Part shown: positions 54,397-62,192 of the stretch, one piece after another
Position numbering within the stretch: the stretch's first letter is position 1
Layout of the letters: every line of letters begins with the position of its first letter
Origin: Actinoplanes sp. TBRC 11911
Lineage (GTDB): Bacteria; Actinomycetota; Actinomycetes; Mycobacteriales; Micromonosporaceae
Reading direction: 5' to 3'
Length of the DNA: 64,000 nucleotides
NCBI RefSeq assembly: GCF_012933445.1
Contig: NZ_JABBNC010000002.1
Coordinates: 512,192 to 576,191 of the forward strand
Made by a program: the position numbers and the translations under genes
Notes under the pieces: generated by a model
What the model was told of the DNA's origin: nothing
Database searches by the model: none
Seen by the model: only the letters and a program-made list of their open reading frames with translations

Positions 54397-55798
54397 GCGC
54401 TACGACGTGGCCGTGGTCGGCGCTGGGGTCATCGCGCTGGCCTGCGCCGAGGAACTGCTGACGCGCGGTCTGAGCGTTGGCATCGTCGGTGCCTACGCCG
54501 GCGATCACGCAGGGCAGGCCACCCGGGCCGCCGGGGCGATGCTGTCAACGTTTTCGGAGATCGAGCCCGGCCACGACAACCAGCGGATCGCCGTCGAAAC
54601 CGCCGAGCGTCTCGCCGCCCACGCCGCCTATCCAGGCTGGCTGGAACGTCTTAGCCGCCATCACGCTCCTGCTCTGACCATGGTGCCCGGTACCTGGGTG
54701 CTGGCGCCTGCCGGCCGTCACGAGCACCTGGCACCGATCGCCGCCGCAGCCCGCGAGGCCGGACACCCCGCCGAGGAACACGACGCTCGGCAGATCCCGG
54801 GGCTGCAAGCGCCGGCGGACATCGCCGGAGCGTTGTGGCTGCCCACCGAGGCCCGCATCGACAGCGCCGCGCTCATGGACGCCCTGGCCCGGGTGGTCCG
54901 GCGTCATCCACGAGCCGAGTGGCACGACACCACCGCTGCGCAGGTCACCACCGGCCGGGTGCGCTGCGCCGACGGCAGCGAGGTCCGGGCCAAGCAGATC
55001 GTGGTAGCAGCGGGCTCCGCTACGTCGTCACTGCTGTCCGACGGCGGCCGGGCGGTCGGGCTGCCACCGGTGCTGGCCGGACGTGGGGCGAGCATGGTGC
55101 TGCACACGCCAGCCGTCCGTCTGCCGTATGTGGTCCGCACCTCGAATGCCGCATTCGCGTGCGGCGCGCACCTGGTGCCCCGCGCGGACGGCAGCCTCTA
55201 CCTGGGGGCGACGAACCGGCTGACCACCGGCCACGACCACACGCGGACTGCGACGCTGGATGAGCTGAGCGTGCTGGTCCGCGAGGCGAGCATGCTGCTA
55301 GACGCCCGACTCGCTTCGGCTGAGCTGCGCGGCTACCGGAGCGGGAACCGGCCCTACACCCTCGATCATCTGCCGCTGCTCGGCCGTACCGCTGACCCGA
55401 GCCTGCTCGTGGCCACCGCGACCTACCGCTGCGGGATCATGCTGGCCCCCCGCATCGCGGCCTTGATCGCTGACGAGATCACCACGGCTGGGGCGCTCGA
55501 TGATCACCCGTACCGGGCGTTGCGGCCCATGCCCACACCGCAGATCAGCAAGGTTCTGCACGGTGCGGGCGACGCGCTCCTCGAGCACCTGCTGCAAGGC
55601 GGCGCGAGCCTGCCGGCACCGATGGCCGAGCAACTCGCCGGATTCGTCGACCTCGCGTTGCGTGCGCTGCTGCACGACGACTGCGCATCCGGATCGGCGT
55701 TGCGCAGGCTCTGGCGCTCCGTACCGGTCATCGAAGCAGTGCCCGCCCTGTTCGCCTTACCCGCCCGGATGAAGGACACCACCGATGGACGCCACTGA
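54389..55798 (+). CDS. FAD-dependent amino-acid/amine oxidoreductase (DAO/ThiO-like)
   Basis: A 469-residue flavoprotein. The FAD-binding Rossmann motif is near the start (YDVAVVGAGVIALACAEELL), followed by the second dinucleotide-binding strand and AAGAMLSTFSEIEPG. Late motifs of the D-amino-acid oxidase/glycine oxidase family are KQIVVAAGSATSSLL and GYRSGNRPYTLDHLPLLGRT then TYRCGIMLAPRIAALIADEI. It would oxidise a C-N bond with FAD, producing an imine. A C-terminal extension of about 90 residues (KVLHGAGDALLEHLLQGGAS onward) is beyond the usual length. Starts at 54374 and 54380 are possible. It overlaps the TauD gene by 8 nt and the next gene by 14 nt. Confidence 0.87.
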   Translation: MSERYDVAVVGAGVIALACAEELLTRGLSVGIVGAYAGDHAGQATRAAGAMLSTFSEIEPGHDNQRIAVETAERLAAHAAYPGWLERLSRHHAPALTMVPGTWVLAPAGRHEHLAPIAAAAREAGHPAEEHDARQIPGLQAPADIAGALWLPTEARIDSAALMDALARVVRRHPRAEWHDTTAAQVTTGRVRCADGSEVRAKQIVVAAGSATSSLLSDGGRAVGLPPVLAGRGASMVLHTPAVRLPYVVRTSNAAFACGAHLVPRADGSLYLGATNRLTTGHDHTRTATLDELSVLVREASMLLDARLASAELRGYRSGNRPYTLDHLPLLGRTADPSLLVATATYRCGIMLAPRIAALIADEITTAGALDDHPYRALRPMPTPQISKVLHGAGDALLEHLLQGGASLPAPMAEQLAGFVDLALRALLHDDCASGSALRRLWRSVPVIEAVPALFALPARMKDTTDGRH

Positions 55799-56654
55799 CG
55801 TGCCTGGCCTGCGCGAGACGGTTTTGACCGCCGTCCGGAACATCCGCCCACAGGCACACCCGATTGCCGACACCACCTCGTTCGGCGACCTCGGCATGGA
55901 CTCCCTCGACCGGCTGGTGCTGGCCGAACGCGTCGAACGGGCAACGGGCCTGCCCGTCCCCGATACGATCCTGGCCGCCGCCACCAATATCGGCGACCTG
56001 CTCGCGCATCTCGGCGACGCCATGAACACCGCCGGCAGCGGCACACCCGACTCGGCTGAACGCCCGGCGTTGACCGCGCTCGGAATGCTCGACGACGGCG
56101 CCATCGTCGGAGCTGGCACCCGGCTCTGGCATCAGGCCCAGATCGCGGGCGGCGCCCAGGTCGGCGACGACTGCACCCTGGGCAAAGGCGCCTATGTCGG
56201 CACCGGAAGCACGATCGGCAACCGCGTCAAGATCGGCAACTACGCGTCCATCTTCGGGGCCACCGTCGCCGACAATGCCATGATCAGCCCGAACGCCGCA
56301 CTCCTGGAAGATCCCGCACCGCGGGCCACCACCGCGGATGGGCGCCGCAAGCAGCACACCGACTACGAACGCCGGCCGGTCATCATTGGGGCGAGTGCCA
56401 CCGTGGGAGCAGGTGCCCTGATCGCACCCGGCGTCACCATCGGCCACGACGCGCTCGTCGCCCTCGGCGCGGTCGTCGTCCGCGACGTCGCCCCGCACGC
56501 CCTGGTCGCCGGCAACCCCGCCCGGCAATGCGGCTGGGTCTGCGTCTGCGGGCACACCCTTACCGAGCGGCACACATGCCCCCACTGCCCACGCCGCTAC
56601 ACCCTGCACGGTGACGTGCTCACCCAAAACCCGCTCAGCGACAACGCTGGCTAG
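55785..56654 (+). CDS. Acyl carrier protein fused to a hexapeptide-repeat N-acyltransferase
   Basis: A 289-residue fusion. Residues 1-80 form an acyl carrier protein with TTSFGDLGMDSLDRLVLAER, Ser40 being the phosphopantetheine site. Residues about 100-245 are a left-handed beta-helix acyltransferase (AIVGAGTRLWHQAQIAGGAQ, VKIGNYASIFGATVADNAMI, VTIGHDALVALGAVVVRDV) close to the WbpD/WlbB group of sugar N-acetyltransferases. The C-terminus has a small zinc-ribbon-like knuckle (CVCG ... CPHC, residues 253-268) as in other such acyltransferases. The fusion suggests that the acyl donor is carried on the protein's own ACP rather than CoA. It overlaps the flavoprotein gene by 14 nt. Confidence 0.88.
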   Translation: MDATDVPGLRETVLTAVRNIRPQAHPIADTTSFGDLGMDSLDRLVLAERVERATGLPVPDTILAAATNIGDLLAHLGDAMNTAGSGTPDSAERPALTALGMLDDGAIVGAGTRLWHQAQIAGGAQVGDDCTLGKGAYVGTGSTIGNRVKIGNYASIFGATVADNAMISPNAALLEDPAPRATTADGRRKQHTDYERRPVIIGASATVGAGALIAPGVTIGHDALVALGAVVVRDVAPHALVAGNPARQCGWVCVCGHTLTERHTCPHCPRRYTLHGDVLTQNPLSDNAG

Positions 56655-56739
56655 CACCTGCGCAAAAGGCTCACCCGTTCGGGCCATCCCGGGTGGCGGG
56701 GCTGCAGATGCGGCCAGCAGTGGTCTACGGTCGCGCGTC

Positions 56740-57243
56740 ATGAGCCCAGCCCAGCTACCTCCGGCCGAGTACTACGCAAGCCTGCCGAAAAGCATCACCG
56801 GCGCCGGCGTCATCCTGCACGACGAACACGGCCGGTTCCTGCTCGTGCAGCCCTCATACCGCCACGACACCTGGGAGATACCCGGCGGAGGGCTCGAAGA
56901 AGGCGAATTCCCGTGGCAAGCCGCGTGCCGGGAAGTCAAAGAAGAACTCGGCATCGACATCAACCCCGGACGGCTGCTGGTCGTCGACTGGGTCCCGCCC
57001 CAACCCGACGGCCGCCCCGCACTCGCGAACTTCCTGTTCGACGGCGGCTCCATCAACCAGCACACCGCAGAGCAGCACGTCCGCCTGCAATCCGACGAAC
57101 TCAATGCCTGGCGCCTGGCCGGCCCCGACGAGTGGGACCACCTGTTCGCCGAACACATGATCCGCCGACTGCACGCCTGCACCGAAGCACTGACCAGCGG
57201 CACCACCGCATACCTGCACCACGGCTGGCACCCCGTCCGCTGA
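56740..57243 (+). CDS. Nudix hydrolase
   Basis: A 167-residue Nudix protein. The Nudix box runs from GGGLEEGEFPWQAACREVKE to EELGI (about residues 46-70) and contains the metal-binding R-E-x-x-E-E. The N-terminal strands (GAGVILHDEHGRFLLVQPSY) are typical. It hydrolyses nucleoside-diphosphate-linked compounds; within this row a nucleotide-sugar or nucleotide by-product is a plausible substrate, but that is inference. The ATG at 56740 is chosen because it opens the conserved domain; the 85-nt gap before it suggests its own promoter or looser coupling. Confidence 0.9.
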   Translation: MSPAQLPPAEYYASLPKSITGAGVILHDEHGRFLLVQPSYRHDTWEIPGGGLEEGEFPWQAACREVKEELGIDINPGRLLVVDWVPPQPDGRPALANFLFDGGSINQHTAEQHVRLQSDELNAWRLAGPDEWDHLFAEHMIRRLHACTEALTSGTTAYLHHGWHPVR

Positions 57244-57256
57244 CCGCCCCGGCATG

Positions 57257-57287
57257 CTTCCTGCCGGGCGGTCAGCCCGGCAGGAAG
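57257..57287 (+). promoter_or_regulatory. Hairpin burying the ribosome-binding site of the aminotransferase
   Basis: A perfect 12-bp inverted repeat (CTTCCTGCCGGG ... CCCGGCAGGAAG) with a 7-nt loop begins 14 nt after the Nudix stop. Its 3' arm contains the AGGAAG of the aminotransferase ribosome-binding site, 10 nt before the ATG. It has no U-tract, so a translational switch is more likely than a terminator. Confidence 0.7.
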
Positions 57288-57296
57288 GACAAACCG

Positions 57297-58397
57297 ATGA
57301 CCCCGATCGCCGTAGCGGCCCCCACGCTCGACGACACCGAGATCGCCGCCGCCGTACGCGTCCTGCGCTCTGGCGCCCTCGTGCAAGGCAGCGAAGTCGC
57401 CGCCTTCGAAGACGAATTCTCCGCACACGTCGACGGCCGGCACTGCATCGCCGTCAGCTCCGGCACCACGGCCCTGTGGCTATCCCTGCTCGGCCTCGGC
57501 ATCGGCCCCGGCGACGAGGTCATCGTGCCGTCATTCACCTTCGCCGCGACCGCCGCCGCGGTCCGGCTCACCGGAGCCGACTGCGTCTTCGCCGACATCG
57601 ACCCACACACCTACTGCCTCGACCCGGCCACCGCCGCCGCCGCGATCACCGCCCGCACCGCCGCGATCATCCCCGTCCACCTCTACGGCCAACCCGCCGA
57701 CATGGACCGGCTCACCGCCCTGACAGCACGACACCGACTCGCGCTCATCGAGGACGCTGCCCAAGCACACAGCGCCGCCTACCACGAGCGTCCGGTCGGA
57801 ACCATCGGCACCGCCGCAGCGTTCTCGTTCTACCCCACCAAAAACATGACAGCAGTGGAAGGCGGCATGATCACCACCGCCGACCCCGCCCTCGCCCACC
57901 GGCTGCGCATGCTGCGCAACGTCGGCATGGCAACCCGCTACCGATACGACATCGTCGGCACCAACGGCCGCCTCAGCGACGTCTTCGCCGCCATCGGCCG
58001 CGCCCAACTACGCAGACTGCCACAGTTCACCCGGATCCGTCAGGGACATGCCGCCCGGCTTACGAGCTGCCTGAGCGGGCTTCCAGGAATTACTACCCCT
58101 TGTGAGCAAGCAGGCGTCCGGCACGTCTTCCACCAGTACACCGTCCGCGTCCACGACGGCCTGCGCGACATGCTCGCCCAGCAACTCCAACGCGACGGAA
58201 TCGAAACCGCCGTGCACTATCCAAATCCGCTGCACCGCAGCCCGGCATACCGCACAGCCATCCACCTACCCCACACCGACACCGCCGCCAACCAGGTCCT
58301 CTCCCTCCCCGTACACCCGGCGCTGCGCGATGACGACCTCGACAGGATCGCCTCCTCCGTCACCCGCCACGCTCGCCCCCGGCAGCTCGCGGCATGA
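57297..58397 (+). CDS. DegT/DnrJ/EryC1/StrS PLP-dependent aminotransferase
   Basis: A 366-residue sugar-type aminotransferase. Signatures: VSSGTTALWLSLLGLGIGPG, GDEVIVPSFTFAATAAAV, IEDAAQAHSAAY with D153 contacting PLP, and the Schiff-base lysine K182 in SFYPTKNMTAVEGG. The C-terminal half holds LRNVGMATRYRYDIVGTNGR and HVFHQYTVRV. Family members transaminate keto sugars, usually NDP-linked, or cyclitol ketones. Its start is preceded by AGGAAGGAC inside a hairpin. The next gene begins inside its stop codon (ATGA), so the two are coupled. Confidence 0.95.
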   Translation: MTPIAVAAPTLDDTEIAAAVRVLRSGALVQGSEVAAFEDEFSAHVDGRHCIAVSSGTTALWLSLLGLGIGPGDEVIVPSFTFAATAAAVRLTGADCVFADIDPHTYCLDPATAAAAITARTAAIIPVHLYGQPADMDRLTALTARHRLALIEDAAQAHSAAYHERPVGTIGTAAAFSFYPTKNMTAVEGGMITTADPALAHRLRMLRNVGMATRYRYDIVGTNGRLSDVFAAIGRAQLRRLPQFTRIRQGHAARLTSCLSGLPGITTPCEQAGVRHVFHQYTVRVHDGLRDMLAQQLQRDGIETAVHYPNPLHRSPAYRTAIHLPHTDTAANQVLSLPVHPALRDDDLDRIASSVTRHARPRQLAA

Positions 58398-59401
58398 CCA
58401 CCCCGACCCTGCGCGCCGGAATCGTCGGGCTCGGCCACATGGGACGCCACCACGCCCGCACAGTGCACCACCTCGACGATGTCCACCTCGTCGGCGCCCT
58501 CGACCCCGCCGGAGACCCCCACGGAGCCGCCCGAGGCTGTCCGGTCTTTACCGACCTCGAACAGCTGCTGCACCGCGGCGTCGACTACGTCGTACTGGCC
58601 TGCCCGACTGCCATACACGCCGAACTCGGACTGCAGCTCGCCACCGCCGGCATCCCCACCCTCATCGAGAAACCCCTCGCCACCAACGTCGACGCAGCGA
58701 TTCACCTCACCCACGCCTACCACGCCGCTGGCGTACCCGCCGCCGTCGGCTACATCGAACGGTTCAACCCCGCAGTCACCCAGCTGCACCGAAAGCTCCA
58801 AGACGGTCTGCTCGGAGACATCTTCGATATCAGCACCCGCCGCACCAGCGCCCACCCCGGCCGGATCACCGACGTTGGCGTGGTGCACGACCTCGCCACC
58901 CACGACATTGACCTCACAACATGGATCACCGGCCACCAGTTCAGCTCCATCACCGCCCGAATCACCAACCGGACCGGGCGCCCACACGAAGACAGCCTCA
59001 CCGCGCTCGCTCAACTCACCAACGGAACGATCACCCAACATCACGTCAGCTGGATAAGTCCCACCCCGCAGCGGCTGATCACAGTAAGCGGCGACAACGG
59101 CTGCCTCACCGCCGACACCGTCACGTCGAAACTGACCCTCGTCACAGGGTGCGCCGACCCAAACAATCCGCATCAATACACCGCAGGGTTAGACGGAGCC
59201 GCTCAACTCGACCTCGTACCGGCCGACCCGCTAATCAGCGAACACCGTGCCTTCCGCGAGAGACTGCGCGGCAGGCCGAGCATGATCGCCAGCCTGCAAT
59301 CCGGGCTCGACGCCGTCCTCGTCGCATGTGCCGCCCTTCGATCCTCCCGAACAGGGGCAACCACAGCCATCGACCGGCGATTTGCCGCTCGCCAATGGTG
59401 A
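58394..59401 (+). CDS. Gfo/Idh/MocA family NAD(P)-dependent dehydrogenase
   Basis: A 335-residue oxidoreductase. The N-terminal Rossmann fold has AGIVGLGHMGRHHARTVHHL, the conserved E-K-P motif is in TLIEKPLATN, and the substrate domain has VGYIERFNPAV and the catalytic-type HDLATHDID. The relation to WlbA/WbpB-type sugar 3-dehydrogenases is suggested by the YIERFNP and G-V-V-H-D motifs. Such enzymes oxidise a sugar hydroxyl to the ketone that a DegT-type aminotransferase then uses. It overlaps the aminotransferase by 4 nt, consistent with consecutive steps. Confidence 0.93.
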   Translation: MTTPTLRAGIVGLGHMGRHHARTVHHLDDVHLVGALDPAGDPHGAARGCPVFTDLEQLLHRGVDYVVLACPTAIHAELGLQLATAGIPTLIEKPLATNVDAAIHLTHAYHAAGVPAAVGYIERFNPAVTQLHRKLQDGLLGDIFDISTRRTSAHPGRITDVGVVHDLATHDIDLTTWITGHQFSSITARITNRTGRPHEDSLTALAQLTNGTITQHHVSWISPTPQRLITVSGDNGCLTADTVTSKLTLVTGCADPNNPHQYTAGLDGAAQLDLVPADPLISEHRAFRERLRGRPSMIASLQSGLDAVLVACAALRSSRTGATTAIDRRFAARQW

Positions 59402-59460
59402 CCCACACCGCACCGGCCACGGGGCCGAAACTCGTCCTTCGCGTTCTGGCTGTTCGAGCA

Positions 59461-59489
59461 GGGAAGCCCCATGTTTGATGGGGCTTCCC
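59461..59489 (+). terminator. Strong stem-loop closing the biosynthetic row
   Basis: A perfect 11-bp inverted repeat (GGGAAGCCCCA ... TGGGGCTTCCC) with a 7-nt loop, 60 nt after the dehydrogenase stop. It marks the probable 3' end of the operon. Confidence 0.8.
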
Positions 59490-60346
59490 TGGGAGGACTA
59501 CCCGGTTGGCTGCAACCTGCCGGCTCCATCGAGGAGGATAGCTGGTCTCCGAGATTGACTATCCAGATGCGCCGCTTGGCGAGGTCGTCCCGGCGGCTTG
59601 CGGAGTTGGACCGTGCGCGGCCAGCGAATAACGTCAAACAGACTCGCGAGATCGGGGAGGACGTGCGGATCCCTCACACGGGTGAAGCCGCTGTCCTGAC
59701 GGCGGTTGGCGGTCGGCGTGTTGACGATCCTCGCGCCGTTGTCCTCTTTACTGCGACGCGGGCATTTCCTTCTTCGCTTTCGGCGCCCAGTCCCCCTGGG
59801 CGAGCACGCCTGGTCGCGACACGATGACGACGTCCGCGATGTCCGGTACGCGCCTGCCCGAGGTCCTTTATATCGTCACCGTCCTCACAGCGCCTCAGGA
59901 TCCGCGCTGTGACTGGTGGACCCCCGCGGTCGGCCGAATATTTCGCATGCAGGCCGAGCCGTCCACACGACATAAGGCGGACCGGATGTGGCACAACCCG
60001 AACCGCATTTACGCAGCTCAGGGGCCGATCGTGACGATTTCAGCCGTACGACGACGCACGTCCTGACCGTACAACCGGGCCAATGGCCGCAGCGCCGCCA
60101 GGGTAACCGGTTGGGCGAGCAGCTTCGGCGCTGCGGGACAGGCACCCGACGACTGGTCAATCACTGCCGCCTAGGTGGGGTCGCGCCGTCACACGCGAGG
60201 GCCTGAAGTCAGGAGAGTGCCAAAACACTCAGTGGTCCTGAGCGCGTGCTCGGGCCCAGGTTGGTCGCATCGTTTGGTCCCACCCTTCGTTCGCCGGTTT
60301 TTGTGTGCGCACGTTTGGGTCCCACCCTGTCGGCGTATAGGATCCG
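59490..60346. other. Gap without a supported gene
   Basis: About 850 nt where frames on both strands are compositional. The only structure noticed is a 16-17-bp near-direct repeat, CGTTTGGTCCCACCCT at 60271-60286 and CGTTTGGGTCCCACCCT at 60312-60328, with the palindrome GTGCGCAC between them, just upstream of the next gene. Confidence 0.4.
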
Positions 60347-61021
60347 GTGGCGGTCTGGCACACTGCCGCAGTGTCTCTGCGGCGCTATCTGAGCGGGTTC
60401 CACCCGCCGGTTGATGACTCTGTGCTCACTGATGCCAGTTCATGGATAGCGGACGAGCTGTTCTGGCCGGCGTTTCTGCTCTCCGTGGGTGGCTCTAAAA
60501 CCGCGGCCGTCGCGTTCGAAGCCGATCCGGCTGATGTCGAGGCGTACGCGGAGGAACTGCACCACACGGACAGTTGGCCGTTCATTGTCTTGCGGCTCGC
60601 TTCCGGCCACCGGCTCTACGTGCTCTTTCGCAACTTCGAGGAAGACGCGGGCTGGGACTATCTTCTGCAACCAGCAGGCACTGACGCGGTTATCACGCTG
60701 GCAGCGCTCGAGGGACACTTCCGAGGGCCGGCGTATTCATGGGGGGACCTCGTACTCCTCGCGAATCAGCCAGATCCCACCCGAAGCGCGGCCGAACGCT
60801 TGCTCCTGCTACTGCCCGCGATGGGTGATGCCGATTTGCCGGCTGACGCCGGACAGGTGATCGCCGCAGCTTTCGTCGCAGTCGGCGGTCGCCAGCAATA
60901 TCAGCGTGAGGTTTCACGCGAGCTGCTGGAAGCAAGTCGTCGCTTCTGGGGGGCTCGCGGTCCTGCCACACCGTCGGACCGGATGGCCTTGATGGCCGAG
61001 GCGTTTAGCTCGGGGATCTGA
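60347..61021 (+). CDS. Hypothetical protein
   Basis: A 224-residue soluble protein without a recognised domain. It reads RRYLSGFHPPVDDSVLTDAS, SWIADELFWPAFLLSVGG, then TDSWPFIVLRLASGHRLYVL and SAAERLLLLLPAMGDADLPA. No signal or membrane segment. The GTG at 60347 follows AGGA by 4 nt; another GTG lies 24 nt later. It lies between the biosynthetic row and a transposase and has normal codon bias for the window, so it is likely real. Confidence 0.6.
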   Translation: MAVWHTAAVSLRRYLSGFHPPVDDSVLTDASSWIADELFWPAFLLSVGGSKTAAVAFEADPADVEAYAEELHHTDSWPFIVLRLASGHRLYVLFRNFEEDAGWDYLLQPAGTDAVITLAALEGHFRGPAYSWGDLVLLANQPDPTRSAAERLLLLLPAMGDADLPADAGQVIAAAFVAVGGRQQYQREVSRELLEASRRFWGARGPATPSDRMALMAEAFSSGI

Positions 61022-61426
61022 CCTCGCGGAAGAACTTTGGATCTTCGGCCGCTGGGTGTCCGTTGACATCGGACCTGGTCCATCGGTACTGCTCTGACCA
61101 GGCCGGATCAGATTGGATGGCAGTTCGGCCAGCGCTCGCCGGCGTGGCCACGGCGCAAGCTCGCGGCGGACGAACTACCGTCCACGGAGCAACTTGACCA
61201 GCGGCGGTGCAACTTGGGCGGCAAGGACCGTGTGTGGAGCACCTTCGGCGGCACAAAGTTCAGGTGCTCTGGCAACGGACACTGGGCTCCGCGGCTCGGA
61301 TAGGGGCTAGCCTGCGGTTTGTTCACCAGTTCGGGGCCCATCTCGATCGGGTGGATTCGATGTTCGCCAGTTTCGGCCCCACCTGAGCTGGTGGGAGCAT
61401 CGGCGGGTCTGGACGGGAGCCCGCCG
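61022..61426. other. Spacer between the hypothetical gene and the IS21 remnant
   Basis: About 400 nt with no gene I can support. The last 100 nt contain near-repeated segments (ACCAGTTCGGGGCCC near 61325 and GCCAGTTTCGGCCCC near 61368) that may belong to the left end of the IS21-like element. Confidence 0.35.
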
Positions 61427-62130
61427 ATGCCGCCGATATCGAGGGTTGATCTGTTCGCGGCGATCCGCCGGGATTCGCACGCGGGCATGTCGGTGCGGGC
61501 GATGGCCGGCAAATACCAGGTGAGCCGTCGAACGGTCCGCGCGGCTTTGCAGTCGGCGTGGCCGCAACCACGCAAGCCAATGCCGCCGCGGGCTTCGAAG
61601 CTGGACGAGTTCAAGTCGGTCATCGATGAGATCCTGCGCGCTGATCTGGACGCGCCGCGCAAGCAGCGACACACGGTGACCCGAATCTACGAACGGCTGA
61701 TGGCTGAGCACGGCATGCGCGAGGTGTCGTATTCGGTGGTGCGCCGCTACGTCGCTGACCGCAAGCCGAAGATCCGGGCGGAGGCCGGCCGCGGGCCGGT
61801 CAACGTGTTCTTCCCGCAGACTCACCGCGCAGGTGAGGAAGCGGAGGTCGACTTCGGCGAGGTCACGATCTGGCTGCGCGGCGAGCCGGTGACCTGCATG
61901 TTGTTCGCGCTGCGGCTGTCATTCTCCGGCAAGGCCGTCCATCGGGTCTTGCTTCCGGTGGGACCGAGGCGTTCCTGGAGGGCCACGTCCACGCCTTCAC
62001 CACGCTGGGAGGGGTCCCGACCGGCAAGATCCGCTATGACAACCTACGGGCCGCAGTCGCCCAGGTCCTTGGCTTCTCCCGGCAACGGGTCGAGACAGCG
62101 CGATGGACGGCGTTTCGTTCGCACTTCTAG
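61427..62130 (+). pseudogene. istA: IS21-family transposase (IstA), frameshifted and truncated
   Basis: The frame begins MPPISRVDLFAAIRRDSHAG and carries the IstA helix-turn-helix (MSVRAMAGKYQVSRRTVRAA) and the start of the integrase core (EEAEVDFGEVTIWLRGEPVT with the first Asp). Near 61950 one nucleotide is missing; the true sequence continues in another frame as GGTEAFLEGHVHAFTTLGGV and PTGKIRYDNLRAAVAQVLG to a stop at 62130, where homology ends. The second half of the DDE domain and the IstB partner are absent. It appears cut by the integrase cassette that follows. Confidence 0.82.
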
Positions 62131-62192
62131 TTGACTGAACTAACGAGCGAGTTTTCCCAGCTCAATAACCCTTTCTGCCTGATCTCGTTGGC

